A DNA stretch of 64,000 nt from Burkholderia sp. OK233 (lineage in GTDB: Bacteria; Pseudomonadota; Gammaproteobacteria; Burkholderiales; Burkholderiaceae). Under the pieces are notes generated by a model. That model ran no database searches and was not told the DNA's origin. It worked only from the letters and a program-made list of their open reading frames with translations. Shown here piece after piece: positions 17,069-26,299 of the stretch. The position numbers were made by a program, and so were the translations under genes. The stretch spans positions 1,860,001 to 1,924,000 of the forward strand of contig NZ_OCSR01000002.1 in NCBI RefSeq assembly GCF_900230185.1, in the 5' to 3' direction. Position 1 is the first letter of the stretch. Each line of letters opens with the position of its first letter.

Positions 17069-17255
17069 GAGGCGCTACAGCGCGCGGGCCTACTCGGAGG
17101 GCAGACGGTCCAGCGGACTGGTGACCTCGTGCAGCAGGTCGGTGGCCACCTGGACGTAGAGCGCGGTGTTCTCGAGCTTCGCATGGCCGAGCAGCACCTG
17201 GATCACGCGGATGTCCACCTTCTGTTCAAGGAGGTGTGTCGCGAAGCTATGCCGC

Positions 17256-17310
17256 CTATGTCGCTGGGTAGATAGGCGGCACTATGTGTCGTTCCGGATT
17301 ATGTCGGGTA
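17256..17310 (+). repeat. Left end of the RIT element
   Basis: 17275-17310 matches the complement of the right end (20672-20706) with only a few differences, sharing GGCACTATGTG and TATGTCGGGTA. Outside it, 17251-17280 forms a hairpin (GCCGCCTAT / ATAGGCGGC, 12-base loop) with another CTATGTCG copy. Repeated TATGTCG boxes are probable recombinase binding sites. Confidence 0.75.
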
Positions 17311-17396
17311 AAGAGATCGGGCTTTTACGATCACCCTCAAATCGTGCGGCGTCGCGCAAGGCAGCCCTCTGCATCACGCGACATAGTTTGTCGATC

Positions 17397-18395
17397 CTAC
17401 AGACTGTTCAGGAAGCCGAGGAGCTGGTCTGTCGGCCGGTAGCGAAGCGCCTTGCCCTGTGGCGGAGATGTCTTCGCAAGGGCCTGCTCCTTCATTGCAA
17501 GGGTAGCTTCGAGATAGATCTGCGTGGTTTCCACCGATTCATGCCCGAGCCACAACGCGATCACTGAACGATCAACGCCAGCCTGCAGAAGGTCCATGGC
17601 CATCGTGTGCCTCAAGCGGTGGACGGTGACCCGTTTCTGTTTCAACGAAGGGCAAACTTGGGACGCAGCCTCGCGATGCTTGTTTAGCAGGTACTGCACA
17701 CCGTGGACGCTCAGACGTTCGCCCCTGGCACTCGGAAACAGCACTTCACCACTCCCGCGTTGAGGTTCTCGTAGCCAGCCCTTCAGCACTGCGAGCGTGG
17801 ATCTGGCGACGGGAGTGCAGCGTTCCTTACGACCCTTGCCGATCACACGCACGTGCGCGCCGGTTCCGAGGACGAGGTCTTCGCGTTTGAGTCCGGTCAT
17901 TTCGGACAAACGTAGTCCCGTCTGCACAGCTACCAGTATGAAGGCGTGATCACGCCGACCTGACCATGTACGCTGGTCCGGCGCGGCAAGCAAGGCATCG
18001 ATTTCCGGACGCGTCAGGAAGGTGACGAGGGTGCGTGCGAAGCGCTTGCTGGGAATCGCAAGCACACGCTGGATCTGCGCAGAATGAGTTGGCGTCTCGA
18101 GCGCCGCATACCGGAAGAACGAATGAATTGCCGTGAGCCGCAGATTGCGGCTGCGAATGCTTACGCCCTTGTGTTTCTCCAGGTCGTCCAGAAACGCGAC
18201 GATCAAAGGGGCATCGATCTCCTCGAAATTCAGGCGTGACGGTAGCTTATGCAAACGCTGCTGTACGAACTTCAGAAATTGACGGAAGGTATCGCGATAG
18301 GAACTGATTGTGTGAGGACTCGCCTGGCGCTGCTGCATCAGTCGCTGTGTAAAGAAACGCTCGAGCAGCGGAGCGAAGTTGGCGGGCGTGGTCAT
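17397..18395 (-). CDS. RIT element tyrosine recombinase, third gene
   Basis: A 332-residue phage-integrase-family recombinase. It has an N-terminal SAM-like core-binding domain (SPHTISSYRDTFRQFLKFV) and a catalytic domain with Arg in QTGLRLSEMTGL, HRLRH, the histidine in LWLGHESVETT and the nucleophile in QIYLEATL. The start at 18395 overlaps the stop of the second gene as ATGA. Upstream extension to 18524 is a shadow in the second gene. It is the closest to XerC/D in layout of the three. Confidence 0.88.
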   Translation of the reverse strand: MTTPANFAPLLERFFTQRLMQQRQASPHTISSYRDTFRQFLKFVQQRLHKLPSRLNFEEIDAPLIVAFLDDLEKHKGVSIRSRNLRLTAIHSFFRYAALETPTHSAQIQRVLAIPSKRFARTLVTFLTRPEIDALLAAPDQRTWSGRRDHAFILVAVQTGLRLSEMTGLKREDLVLGTGAHVRVIGKGRKERCTPVARSTLAVLKGWLREPQRGSGEVLFPSARGERLSVHGVQYLLNKHREAASQVCPSLKQKRVTVHRLRHTMAMDLLQAGVDRSVIALWLGHESVETTQIYLEATLAMKEQALAKTSPPQGKALRYRPTDQLLGFLNSL

Positions 18396-19336
18396 GGCCG
18401 ATTCTCCCAGCTCTGTTCGAGCCGGCGCATGGCCTCGTGCATGAGTTCCGGTGAGCCGCTTAAATACCACTGCGTATCGGCGACATGGACGTGGCCGAGG
18501 TAGGCTGACAGGATCGGCAGGCAACGCTCCGGATCCTGTTCAGACCGGTACCAGTGCACGAGCGTGTTCGTCGCAAACGCGTGCCTCATATCGTGCAGGC
18601 GTGGTCCATGATGGTCGGAAACTCCGCGCAGGCCGACCTGTCGTGACAGCGCATAGAAAGTCCGATGTACTTCTGCGCCATCCAGACGATTACCTCTGTT
18701 GGAAACGAACAGATAGGAAGACACTGGCCGACCGGCCCAATGACGATTACGTCGCACGATGTAGTCGGCAAGCACCTCGCGAGTCGAGTCATGCAAAGGC
18801 ACGAGCCGGGACTTGCCGAATTTGGTGCCACGGATTGTTAGCACCCCAGTGGTGACGTCCACGTCCCGAACCTCAAGATTGCGTGCTTCCCCGAGACGCA
18901 TGCCCGACACGCTCAGCAATCCAAGCAGGCAATAGAACGTCCATGGTCGGAGTGCACTGCGCTCATAGCGGCATGGTATTTGAAGGGCGGCCCGCAGTAA
19001 GTCGCGAATCTCATCGTCCGAATACAGGTACGGTCTAGCCCGTTTCGGTTGGAACGGCAGTAGGCTCTGCGCTGGAATCTGCGTGCGCGAATCGGTGGCG
19101 CTGCGATGACGTGCGAACTCGCGTACGAAGCTGAGTCGTTTCGCCCAATGTGCGGGTTGGACTTCGAATGGCTGTTGCGCCCAGGCGAGAGCCAATGCCT
19201 GGGTAATGTAGGGGGCGCGATGCTGTTCCATGAAGGTGACGAAATCGAGTAACGCCTTGCCTGCATCGTGCAGCTTGAATCCCAAACTGCGTCGAAGACT
19301 GAGATACTCAGTCACTGCATGCCGGAGCGTGTTCAT
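18392..19336 (-). CDS. RIT element tyrosine recombinase, second gene
   Basis: A 314-residue recombinase. The catalytic residues are visible in SVSGMRLGEARNL, LHDMRHAFAT, AYLGHVHVADTQWYL. GGGAGG lies just before ATG 19336, and both its ends overlap the neighbouring genes by four bases, so the trio is translated as a coupled unit. The known model is that the three proteins act together in moving the element. Confidence 0.88.
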   Translation of the reverse strand: MNTLRHAVTEYLSLRRSLGFKLHDAGKALLDFVTFMEQHRAPYITQALALAWAQQPFEVQPAHWAKRLSFVREFARHRSATDSRTQIPAQSLLPFQPKRARPYLYSDDEIRDLLRAALQIPCRYERSALRPWTFYCLLGLLSVSGMRLGEARNLEVRDVDVTTGVLTIRGTKFGKSRLVPLHDSTREVLADYIVRRNRHWAGRPVSSYLFVSNRGNRLDGAEVHRTFYALSRQVGLRGVSDHHGPRLHDMRHAFATNTLVHWYRSEQDPERCLPILSAYLGHVHVADTQWYLSGSPELMHEAMRRLEQSWENRP

Positions 19337-20571
19337 TGCACACCTCCCGGCCACGGCACAGCCAGCGTACGCAATGCCTTGATGTCGACCTTGGTGTAGA
19401 TCTTCGTGGTCTGCGGGTGGAGATGCCCCAACAACTCTCCTATCTCACCGAGCGAGGCACCATGGCGCAGCATCTCGGTGGCCAATCCGTGACGGAACTG
19501 ATGAGCCCCCATCGTCGGAGCGTCGATGCCGGCGCGCTGGAGAGCATGCCGCACGACCGAACCAACTCCACTTGGCCCGCTAAACCCTGTGATCGGAGCC
19601 CGGGTACGCAAAAATACACGACGACAAGTGCTACGCGGTCGCCCACGAATCAGGTATGTAGCGATCGCCTTGCCAACGTCGGCGGGCAATGGCAATTCGT
19701 TGCGCTGCCCGCTTTTACCGCGCACGCTCAAACGTCCCGCGCTCCAGTCGATATCATCCAGCTCAAGCGACGCTACTTCCCCGGAGCGCAGCCCCAATCG
19801 AGCAAGCAAAAGCAAAATGGCATAGTCTCGAGGGCCAGTTGCGCTTCGCCGATCGATGCTGGCTAACAACTGCCGTGTTTGATCTGGGGTGATCCCACGT
19901 GGAATTGACGGCATCGACCAGTTGGCCACGACTGGAACTGCGGCGGCCAAATCCAGCGTAATGTCGCCGCGATAGCGCGCATAACGTAGAAAGGATCGCA
20001 GCGCAGCGGTCAGAAGCTTCGCACGCTTCGGCTTCAACCGCGGCGCCTGACGTTGTACAAATCTCACAACATCGCCAGCACATAGGCGAGAGAGTGTGAC
20101 GCGTCCTTTACCGAAACAGCCTTCAAGGAAACCGCGGACGAACGGCACGTAGTTCACGATCGTCGCTGTGTCCAAGGCACGCGCTTCGCGTAAGTACGCC
20201 ACGTATGCCTGTACACAGCACTCAGTAGACGGCAGTCTGGGCAGTGGTACCCGCTCCGCAGGAGTCAGTTGCTCCTGCCGCAGAAAATCAATGAGGTGTC
20301 TGAGCGCCGCCTGATCACCCCGGCGGGGGCGAACATGTCGAGCGCGATATCGCAAATACCGTATCGCGTGGTCAGCGCAGATGCTGCGCACTCCGATACC
20401 CGTCTGTTCAAGCCAACGGCTAAACCCTGCTGCGATCCGTACTTGCTGCTTTAGTGATCCTGCGCTATATCCTTGCTCACTGAGCGATCTTGCAAACGAT
20501 GCGATATAGGCCGCAAGCGGCCCTCCAGGCGGTCGCGAGAGAACGGCCCGGTCATGGATGATGTACTTCAC
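19333..20571 (-). CDS. RIT element tyrosine recombinase, first gene
   Basis: A 412-residue recombinase, first in the trio. Catalytic Arg lies in ARLGLRSGEVASL, HQFRH in MGAHQFRHGLATEM, the second His in LLGHLHPQTT and the nucleophile Tyr in KIYTKVD. A GTG start at 20571 is chosen because AAGGAG precedes it at good spacing; the frame upstream to 20658 runs into the element end. Its stop overlaps the second gene as ATGA. Confidence 0.87.
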   Translation of the reverse strand: MKYIIHDRAVLSRPPGGPLAAYIASFARSLSEQGYSAGSLKQQVRIAAGFSRWLEQTGIGVRSICADHAIRYLRYRARHVRPRRGDQAALRHLIDFLRQEQLTPAERVPLPRLPSTECCVQAYVAYLREARALDTATIVNYVPFVRGFLEGCFGKGRVTLSRLCAGDVVRFVQRQAPRLKPKRAKLLTAALRSFLRYARYRGDITLDLAAAVPVVANWSMPSIPRGITPDQTRQLLASIDRRSATGPRDYAILLLLARLGLRSGEVASLELDDIDWSAGRLSVRGKSGQRNELPLPADVGKAIATYLIRGRPRSTCRRVFLRTRAPITGFSGPSGVGSVVRHALQRAGIDAPTMGAHQFRHGLATEMLRHGASLGEIGELLGHLHPQTTKIYTKVDIKALRTLAVPWPGGVQ

Positions 20572-20671
20572 GATAAACTCCTTCCCCGACGTTGGGGCGC
20601 GGCTGGAAGGAGTCAAGACTATCTCTAGCCGAACGCTTGAATCGCTCGTGAAATCCACGCTATCTCTGGAC

Positions 20672-20706
20672 TACCCGACATAGTCTGGATCGGCACATAG
20701 TGCCGC
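20672..20706 (-). repeat. Right end of the RIT element
   Basis: Read on the minus strand it runs from the target-derived GCGGCA into CTATGTGCCGATCC and TATGTCGGGTA, mirroring 17275-17310. The last six bases (20701-20706) are the duplicated target TGCCGC. Confidence 0.75.
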
Positions 20707-22391
20707 AGCGTGTGCATGGACACGCGCTTGTCGATGTTCGCAGCCTCGGCGGCGGCATGAATGGCACGGTTCAGCTGTCGCGTGCTTAACTGGTCTAGCG
20801 GATCGAGCCCGGGAAACAGCCACCCGCCATCGGGCATCCTGCCCTGCGCACGGGCCACGCGCCACCACACACGCAGACGCTCGAGCAGCACCGGCGAGAG
20901 CATGGCGTAGCGGTCACGGCGACCCTTGCCCTGCTCGATGCGCAGTGTCATGCGTTCGCTGTCGACGTCGGTGACCTTCAGCGCGACCACTTCGCTGGCG
21001 CGTAGCCCCGCGCCGTACGCGACCGACAGCGCGGTCTGGTGCTTCAGGTTGCCGGCCGCCTCGATGAGTCGCCGCACTTCATCGGGACTGAGCACGACGG
21101 GCAATATGCGGGGCACGCGCACCGGTTGCATCCTGACCATCAGCTCGGGCCGGTCGAGCGTGACCGTGAAGAAGAACTTCAGGCCGGTGATCGCGTGGTT
21201 CAGCGACACGGCCGATGTGCCGTGGTCGACCAGATAGAGCTGGTAGCGGCGCAGGTCCTCGACGGTGGCCGTGTCAGGTGAGCGCCCGAGAAACCGGGCG
21301 AACTCACGCACGATGTGCAGATAAATGTCCTGCGTCCTGGGGGCAAGCTGGCGCATGCGCATGTCGTCGATCATGCGCTGGCGCAGTGGGCTGGCGTTTG
21401 CCGGTAAGGAGGTCATGATTCGGCTCCTGTTGAAGAACGAGGCGGATTGCCTCATTCGCCAACATAAAGCCGCGTGACCGGCCTCTCCCTGACCTCCAGC
21501 GTCAGACCGTAGCCCCTACCGCGCGAGCGGTTTAGTGTACGCCCGTAATGGCGTGCCATCTGCAGGGTGAAAGTCCCTGCCGGAGTTAGCCACAGCTCCG
21601 TAGCTGAAGGTAACTGCGTCGTCGTGAGGCGGGGTGGGGAGTAACCGGAAGCGAACTGTCGGTCCGTAGGTTAACGAACCTGTTTCGGCGGAGTATCGCG
21701 GCGAGCCTGCACTAAAGTGGCGAAGCCTGGAAGTAACACAGCACGCTGTCGTGGCGGATAAAGCGGTGCGGTGGCATACCACGTGATTGAGGACGGAACG
21801 ACGGGACGGTGGCACGAAGCAAGCGGGGAGACCTGCCGGCGAGGTGAACGCTGGCAGGAGTCAGAGTCCCGGTAGTACTGCACACGGCTGCGTTAAGCCG
21901 TGGAGACCTGCGTCAGAGCAAAAGGCGCACTAGGGAAGCGGGGCAGGAAAGTTGATAGCAAAAGACCGGAAGGAAGCAGAGATGAAGATCGAAGCATCGC
22001 CAGTGTCGGAAACGACTAGACGAGATGCAGACGCGCTGGGAAGCTGCGTGCAGCGGAAATTCGCGTCGGCTTCAATCTGGACGGACGCTATGTTGGCTGC
22101 TCTACAAAACGGAGTTAAAGGAGGTAAGTGGCACAGTTTGATTGACAAGGTGTTTCGACTGGACACGCTCGCGCTGGGATGGGTTCAGGTCAAGAAGAAC
22201 GCCGGGGCGGCGGGAGTGGACCGTATGAGCGTGAAGAGATTCGCGCAAGCGCGGGACCGATACCTCGCTGAACTGGCGCATGCATTGCAGGATGGTAGCT
22301 ATCGCCCGCAGCCGGTGCGGCGCGTCTACATACCGAAAGGTAAAGGACGTCGTCCGCTCGGTATACCGACGGTGATCTCATAATGCACCTC

Positions 22392-24464
22392 TCACAGTTG
22401 AGTGTTGGAATGTTGCCGCTGTAGATGCCCTGAAGTGCGCACCCAATCCTTTAGTTGCCGTTCCTTGGCGGCATCCAGCGTGACCCACCACGGGCCCCGC
22501 CCATCGAGCTTGCGGGCCTGGACTACCTGGCGCTCGATCCAGTAATACACGACGTGTGGACTGACATGCAGCCGATGAGCGAGCTGCTGTACCGTGAGCT
22601 CGTCTGGCCGCTTGAAGCAGGTTACTTCAATTCGATACCGGTAGCGGATCCATTTGACCATTTCAAGCGTGAACGATTTGCCAGTAGAACTGCGTAAACC
22701 TTCCTGATTGAGGTGCGCCACGATTTGCCGGTCAGGCAGATGCTGCGATAGTTCGCGCACCCGCTCGACGAACGCGGCGGGGTAACGCATCGCATCGGCA
22801 GCCGGCTTGGGCAAGTCCACGGTGATATCAGTACACGCGCTGCCCTGCCAGCGGATATGCAGCACCGCTTGTCTCGTGGCGGACCGTCTCTCGACCGTGA
22901 TGTCCCGGATGAGCAGTCGCAACATGCGCTTGCGATCCTTCGCTGATGTGGTCGGCGCCCGCCAGAGGCGCGGCAGATTGCGCGCTAGCGCGAGGACCTG
23001 AGCTTTCTGTTCGGACGTGGCGACGAGTGCCTTCTGGCTCCGGAACCGGGCGGCTTCCGTCCTGATCGCCTCAAGGTGAAGCATCGCGTCATTCCAGCGC
23101 CGCTCGAGGGTACCCGCGACCAGACGGTTGGCCGGGTCGCATTCCTGGTAGCGACGTTCAGCGAGTGCGACCTCATACTCGGCGCGTTCGATGCGCATGT
23201 GCCACTGGCGCATGATGGCATGATCGCGTTGCTCGAGTTCGCTCAGGGCGGTCACGGCGAGCTCGAGTTCGGCTGGCTGCAGGGCGGTGAATACCGCCTC
23301 GCCAATTGCGTTGTCAAGTAGTTCGCTGCGCATGCTCATGCAATCGGTGGTCGCCAGCCCCTCGCGGCGGCGAGCACTGCATAAGTACAATGGATAAAGG
23401 CCGCCGTTACCTTGGTAGCGAACGGTCAACGCCCGACCACAGCAGCCGCATATCAGCAGTCCCTGAAGCAGCGCCAATCCTTCACGCGCCGCACCACTGA
23501 GCACGGTACCTTCGCCGTTGGTCCTGTTGTGCGCCAGGCGGTCCTGGTTGCGCTCAAATTCCTCCGGGGTGATATATCCATCATGATGGTCTGGCAGATG
23601 AACACGCCACTCTGCCTTCGGAACCGGCTGCACGCGCTTATGGACCTCTCCCTGTGGTGTGATGCGCTGACGATACTGGTATCGTCCAAAAACATAGATG
23701 CCGGCATAGGAAGGATTCCGTATCAAACCGAGAACACGTTCGTGACTCAGGCGCCCCCAGATGAGTCGACCCGCCCATGCACCTCCATAAGCGCGCTTGG
23801 GAAAGCGCAGGCCCTCTTCGGCAAAGCGCTTGACAACCGCGTATGCGCTGCCGGTCTCCTGAAACAGACGAAATGCCAGTTGCACGGCACCGCGTACCTC
23901 GTCATCGGGATCCAGGACGATGCGTCCTTGATCGTCGTAGCACAGGCCAACCGGGAGCGGAAACCGCAATTCACCCTTCTGCGCCTTGTTGAGCTTACCG
24001 CCCTGGAGGCGCCCGCGCAAAAAATGGAGTTCGGCCTGCGCCATCGTTCCTTTGAGACCGAGAAGCAGGCCGTCGTTGAAGTCGCCCGGGTCGTAGCAAC
24101 CATCGGCGTCGATCACGAGAGTATGAGTAAGCGCACACAGTTCGAGCAGGCGATGCCAGTCCAGGTTCGAGCGCGCCAGGCGCGACACTTCCAGTGCAAA
24201 CACTGCACCCACTTGCCCCATCGAGACATCCGCTACCAGCGTCTTGAAGTCCTCGCGGCCCGTCATCTGCGCCCCCGACTGACCGAGATCCCGGTCCAGC
24301 GTACGGATCGCCGTTTCCGTCCAACCCAATGCCAGCGCCTTGTCCTTCAACGCATACTGGCGCTCGGTGCTCTCCTGATGGTGTCGCACCTGGGCCAGTG
24401 TCGACTGCCGGATATAAATGTACGCCGGCTTGCTTTGATGTTGGGGGGTGATCTTGGTGTTCAT
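22392..24464 (-). CDS. Large serine recombinase
   Basis: A 690-residue site-specific recombinase. The resolvase domain begins YIYIRQSTLAQV with the nucleophilic Ser at residue 21. A recombinase domain follows, then a zinc ribbon with CGCC in LLICGCCGRAL and a long C-terminal region with coiled-coil character around residues 400-470. The last about 70 residues look like a second HTH (LTVQQLAHRLHVSPHVVYYWIERQ). The gene reaches almost to the left junction, usual for elements whose recombinase reads toward one end. It appears intact. Confidence 0.9.
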   Translation of the reverse strand: MNTKITPQHQSKPAYIYIRQSTLAQVRHHQESTERQYALKDKALALGWTETAIRTLDRDLGQSGAQMTGREDFKTLVADVSMGQVGAVFALEVSRLARSNLDWHRLLELCALTHTLVIDADGCYDPGDFNDGLLLGLKGTMAQAELHFLRGRLQGGKLNKAQKGELRFPLPVGLCYDDQGRIVLDPDDEVRGAVQLAFRLFQETGSAYAVVKRFAEEGLRFPKRAYGGAWAGRLIWGRLSHERVLGLIRNPSYAGIYVFGRYQYRQRITPQGEVHKRVQPVPKAEWRVHLPDHHDGYITPEEFERNQDRLAHNRTNGEGTVLSGAAREGLALLQGLLICGCCGRALTVRYQGNGGLYPLYLCSARRREGLATTDCMSMRSELLDNAIGEAVFTALQPAELELAVTALSELEQRDHAIMRQWHMRIERAEYEVALAERRYQECDPANRLVAGTLERRWNDAMLHLEAIRTEAARFRSQKALVATSEQKAQVLALARNLPRLWRAPTTSAKDRKRMLRLLIRDITVERRSATRQAVLHIRWQGSACTDITVDLPKPAADAMRYPAAFVERVRELSQHLPDRQIVAHLNQEGLRSSTGKSFTLEMVKWIRYRYRIEVTCFKRPDELTVQQLAHRLHVSPHVVYYWIERQVVQARKLDGRGPWWVTLDAAKERQLKDWVRTSGHLQRQHSNTQL

Positions 24465-24600
24465 CGAAGGCCTCCTCGGTCAGCTCCAGCGCGGGCTCGG
24501 CGGTGAGCCAGGCCTCGAGCATGTTGGCGATGAGTACGCCGGCCGATTGCGGATCGATGAAATTGGCGAGCGACAGCGACGGCTGGCTCACCGGCGCCCC

Positions 24601-24933
24601 TCAGAGCGCCTCGCGGCGGCGCAATAGTTCGCGGTTGATCTCGCAGATCTCCTCGATGATCTCGCGAACGCGGTGATAGTTCGCCAGGTGCTCGGCGACG
24701 TTGGTGTAATCGGCTTGCGGCACGTAGTTCATTTGCGGCCGGCGGCCGGGAAAGCTCACGGATAGGTAGTACTTGGGGCCATGGCCGGGGCCGTCTGCAC
24801 ACTTGCAGCCCGGTTTGCCGCAGCGCTTGTAGCGCTCGATGAGAGAGCCGCGCAAGAGCGTCTCTAACGCCGGCATTTGCTTCAGCAATTGCGCGCGGCG
24901 TCTGCGCAAAGTGGACGACGGAATATCTTCCAT
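24601..24933 (-). CDS. DUF6788-family protein of the serine-recombinase element
   Basis: A 110-residue protein with the family core RGSLIERYKRCGKPGCKCADGPGHGPKYYLS, with cysteines in the spacing CGKPGCKC that suggest metal or nucleic-acid binding, and the end EICEINRELLRRREAL. DUF6788 proteins are known neighbours of recombinase genes; their role is not established. The ATG at 24933 is chosen to match family length, with no strong ribosome binding site; the frame is open to 25023. It is the middle of the three-gene element. Confidence 0.75.
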   Translation of the reverse strand: MEDIPSSTLRRRRAQLLKQMPALETLLRGSLIERYKRCGKPGCKCADGPGHGPKYYLSVSFPGRRPQMNYVPQADYTNVAEHLANYHRVREIIEEICEINRELLRRREAL

Positions 24934-24985
24934 TGGCGGACCACGTTGAAAACTGGTCTGATAATAGGACAAGGAGATGCATTGA

Positions 24986-25282
24986 TCAAGCTCCTTTGTT
25001 CGACGACTTGCTGGATGGGGCAAGCTGGTCGATCAACGTGACCAGCTCCAACAACATGCTCAGATCGAAGCAGCACACGGGCGCGATGGCGTCGTCGTGG
25101 ACAGTCGGTGTGCCCCAGTCGGTCCATTCGCGCGCAATGCTAAAGCTGCCCCGTTCTGTATCGCGCAGAAGCAATGTCTCGGTGCCTGCGACGCGGCGCT
25201 CCTTCAGAACGGGAAAGCGTTGGCCCCTGAGGGGATGGAACGGGTGACGAATCTCAGCCCATCCCAAATGCTCGTTGAGCAC
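24986..25282 (-). CDS. DUF5372-family small protein of the serine-recombinase element
   Basis: About 98 residues with the family-like core IRHPFHPLRGQRFPVLKERRVAGTETLLLRDTERGSF, then IAREWTDWGTP. DUF5372 proteins are known to lie just before DUF6788 and recombinase genes in such elements. The GTG at 25282 is the only start between the right junction and the core that gives normal length. It is therefore the first gene of the element and lies very near the junction. No function is known. Confidence 0.65.
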   Translation of the reverse strand: MLNEHLGWAEIRHPFHPLRGQRFPVLKERRVAGTETLLLRDTERGSFSIAREWTDWGTPTVHDDAIAPVCCFDLSMLLELVTLIDQLAPSSKSSNKGA

Positions 25283-26262
25283 TTGTGCAGTTCGCGCTGA
25301 CCGTCCCCGCTGTAAAGGACCGCGTTGTTCAAGCGGCCCTGAAGCTGGTAATCGAGCCGATCTTTGAGCATGAGTTCGAGCCGAGAAGCTACGGCTTCCG
25401 CCCGGGCTTGGGTTGCAAGGATGCGCTGCGCGAAGTGGACCGGCATGTGAAAGCGGGCTACTGCTGGGTGGTCGATGCCGACCTGCAAAGCTATTTTGAC
25501 TCGATTCCACACTCACCTCTTCTTGCGAGAGTGGCAGGGCGAATCTCGGACGGCCGGGTTCTGGAACTCATCCAGTACTTTCTCAAGCAAGACATCATGG
25601 AAGACATGACGCGTTGGACGCCGACTTCCGGCAGTCCTCAAGGGGCGGTTGTCAGCCCCTTGTTGGCAAATCTGTACCTGCACGAGCTTGACGTGGAGAT
25701 GCGTCGGGCAGGGCTGGTCATGGTGCGCTACGCGGATGACGCCGTGGTGTTATGCCGCACACGTGAGGAGGCGGAAGATGCGCTTACTCGCCTGCGGGCC
25801 TGGGTGGATGCGAACGGTTTGACACTGCATCCCGACAAAACCCACGTTGGGGATTGTCGGCTGGAGGGTCATGGGTTCGAGTTTCTGGGTTACCGGTTCG
25901 AGGCGGGTCAACGTTGGGTGCGAAAGAAGAGCCTTATGGGACTTCGGGATAAGATCCGGACCCTGACCAGGCGTAACAGGGGTGACTCGATCGGGGGCAT
26001 CATTGGCTCGCTCAATCCACTCCTGCGTGGCTGGTTCGGCTATTTCCAGCATGCCCACCGCTACACCTTCTCGTCTGTCGACGCCTTTGTTCGTCGTCGT
26101 CTGCGAGCGATCCTGCGCCGACAGCTTCATCGTCCGGGTCAGGGTCGGTGCCTTCGCGATCACACCCGATGGCCAAATGCCTTCTTCGCTGATCTTGGGC
26201 TGTTCACGATGTCCGAGGCCCTTCGATTGGCGCGCCAATCCCGATGTGGAAACAACTGACTG

Positions 26263-26299
26263 GAGAGCCCGTCGCGGGAAAACCGCACACCGGGTTCGG
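26263..26299 (+). ncRNA. Group II intron domain V
   Basis: A short hairpin GAGCCCGTCGCGGGAAAACC... closing with GGGTTC, with a GAAA loop and the AGC catalytic triad near 26266-26268. It lies immediately after the maturase stop, where the ribozyme's catalytic domain is expected. Confidence 0.75.

Larger units (their letters stand above)
17256..20700 (-). mobile_element. RIT element (recombinase in trio)
   Basis: A 3445-bp element of three overlapping tyrosine recombinase genes between inverted ends, flanked by a 6-bp direct repeat TGCCGC (17250-17255 and 20701-20706). RIT elements are a described class defined by exactly this trio. The reconstructed target gene supports both boundaries. The left end carries an extra outer block compared with the right end. 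Confidence 0.88.
15899..21416 (-). mobile_element. IS91-like element carrying a tyrosine recombinase, interrupted by a RIT element
   Basis: The coding part of an IS91-type element: a tyrosine recombinase gene followed 21 bp later by a HUH transposase, a known two-gene arrangement. Coordinates cover genes only, because the two element ends could not be read. About 3.4 kb of its present length is the RIT insertion inside the recombinase. Confidence 0.7.
17090..21416 (-). pseudogene. IS91-associated tyrosine recombinase, split by the RIT element
   Basis: The N-terminal part (21416 to 20707) has the SAM-like core-binding domain and the first catalytic Arg in AYGAGLRASEVVALK, and reaches HTLRH. 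The C-terminal part (17249 to 17090) resumes SFATHLLEQKVDIRVIQVLLGH and ALYVQVAT with the nucleophilic Tyr, then stops. Removing 17256-20700 plus one TGCCGC copy restores HTLRHSFATHLLEQ in frame. AGGAG precedes the ATG at 21416. The gene is therefore a clean insertional knock-out rather than decayed. Confidence 0.9.
22374..25313 (-). mobile_element. Large-serine-recombinase element with DUF5372 and DUF6788 genes
   Basis: A 2.94-kb insertion in the intron maturase gene. The target reading frame is restored if the insertion is removed with one copy of the dinucleotide GT present at both junctions (22372-22373 and 25312-25313). That is the 2-bp core expected of serine recombinase exchange. No long terminal repeats are seen, also as expected. 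Three genes on the minus strand fill it. Confidence 0.8.
21982..26259 (+). pseudogene. ltrA: Group II intron reverse transcriptase/maturase, split by insertion
   Basis: The N-terminal part (21982 to about 22373) covers reverse transcriptase regions up to YIPKGKGRRPLGIPTV. The C-terminal part (from about 25314) resumes KDRVVQAALKLVIEPIFE and holds the catalytic YADD in MVRYADDAVV and the maturase end region. Joining at the shared GT restores GIPTVKDRVV in frame. The start at 21982 has GGAAGGAAG upstream. The protein as it stands cannot be made in one piece, so the intron should be immobile unless served in trans. Confidence 0.88.

Noticed and set aside
23995..24591. Minus-strand frame of 198 codons with a GTG start 10 bp after the DUF6788 stop and a GAGG-like site
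   Set aside because: Most of it overlaps the serine recombinase in another frame and shows no family signature beyond its first about 42 residues, so only a coupling signal or small peptide could be real.
24461..24982. Minus-strand frame of 173 codons over the DUF6788 gene
   Set aside because: A shadow frame rich in Arg and Ala; DUF6788 in the other frame has clear motifs.
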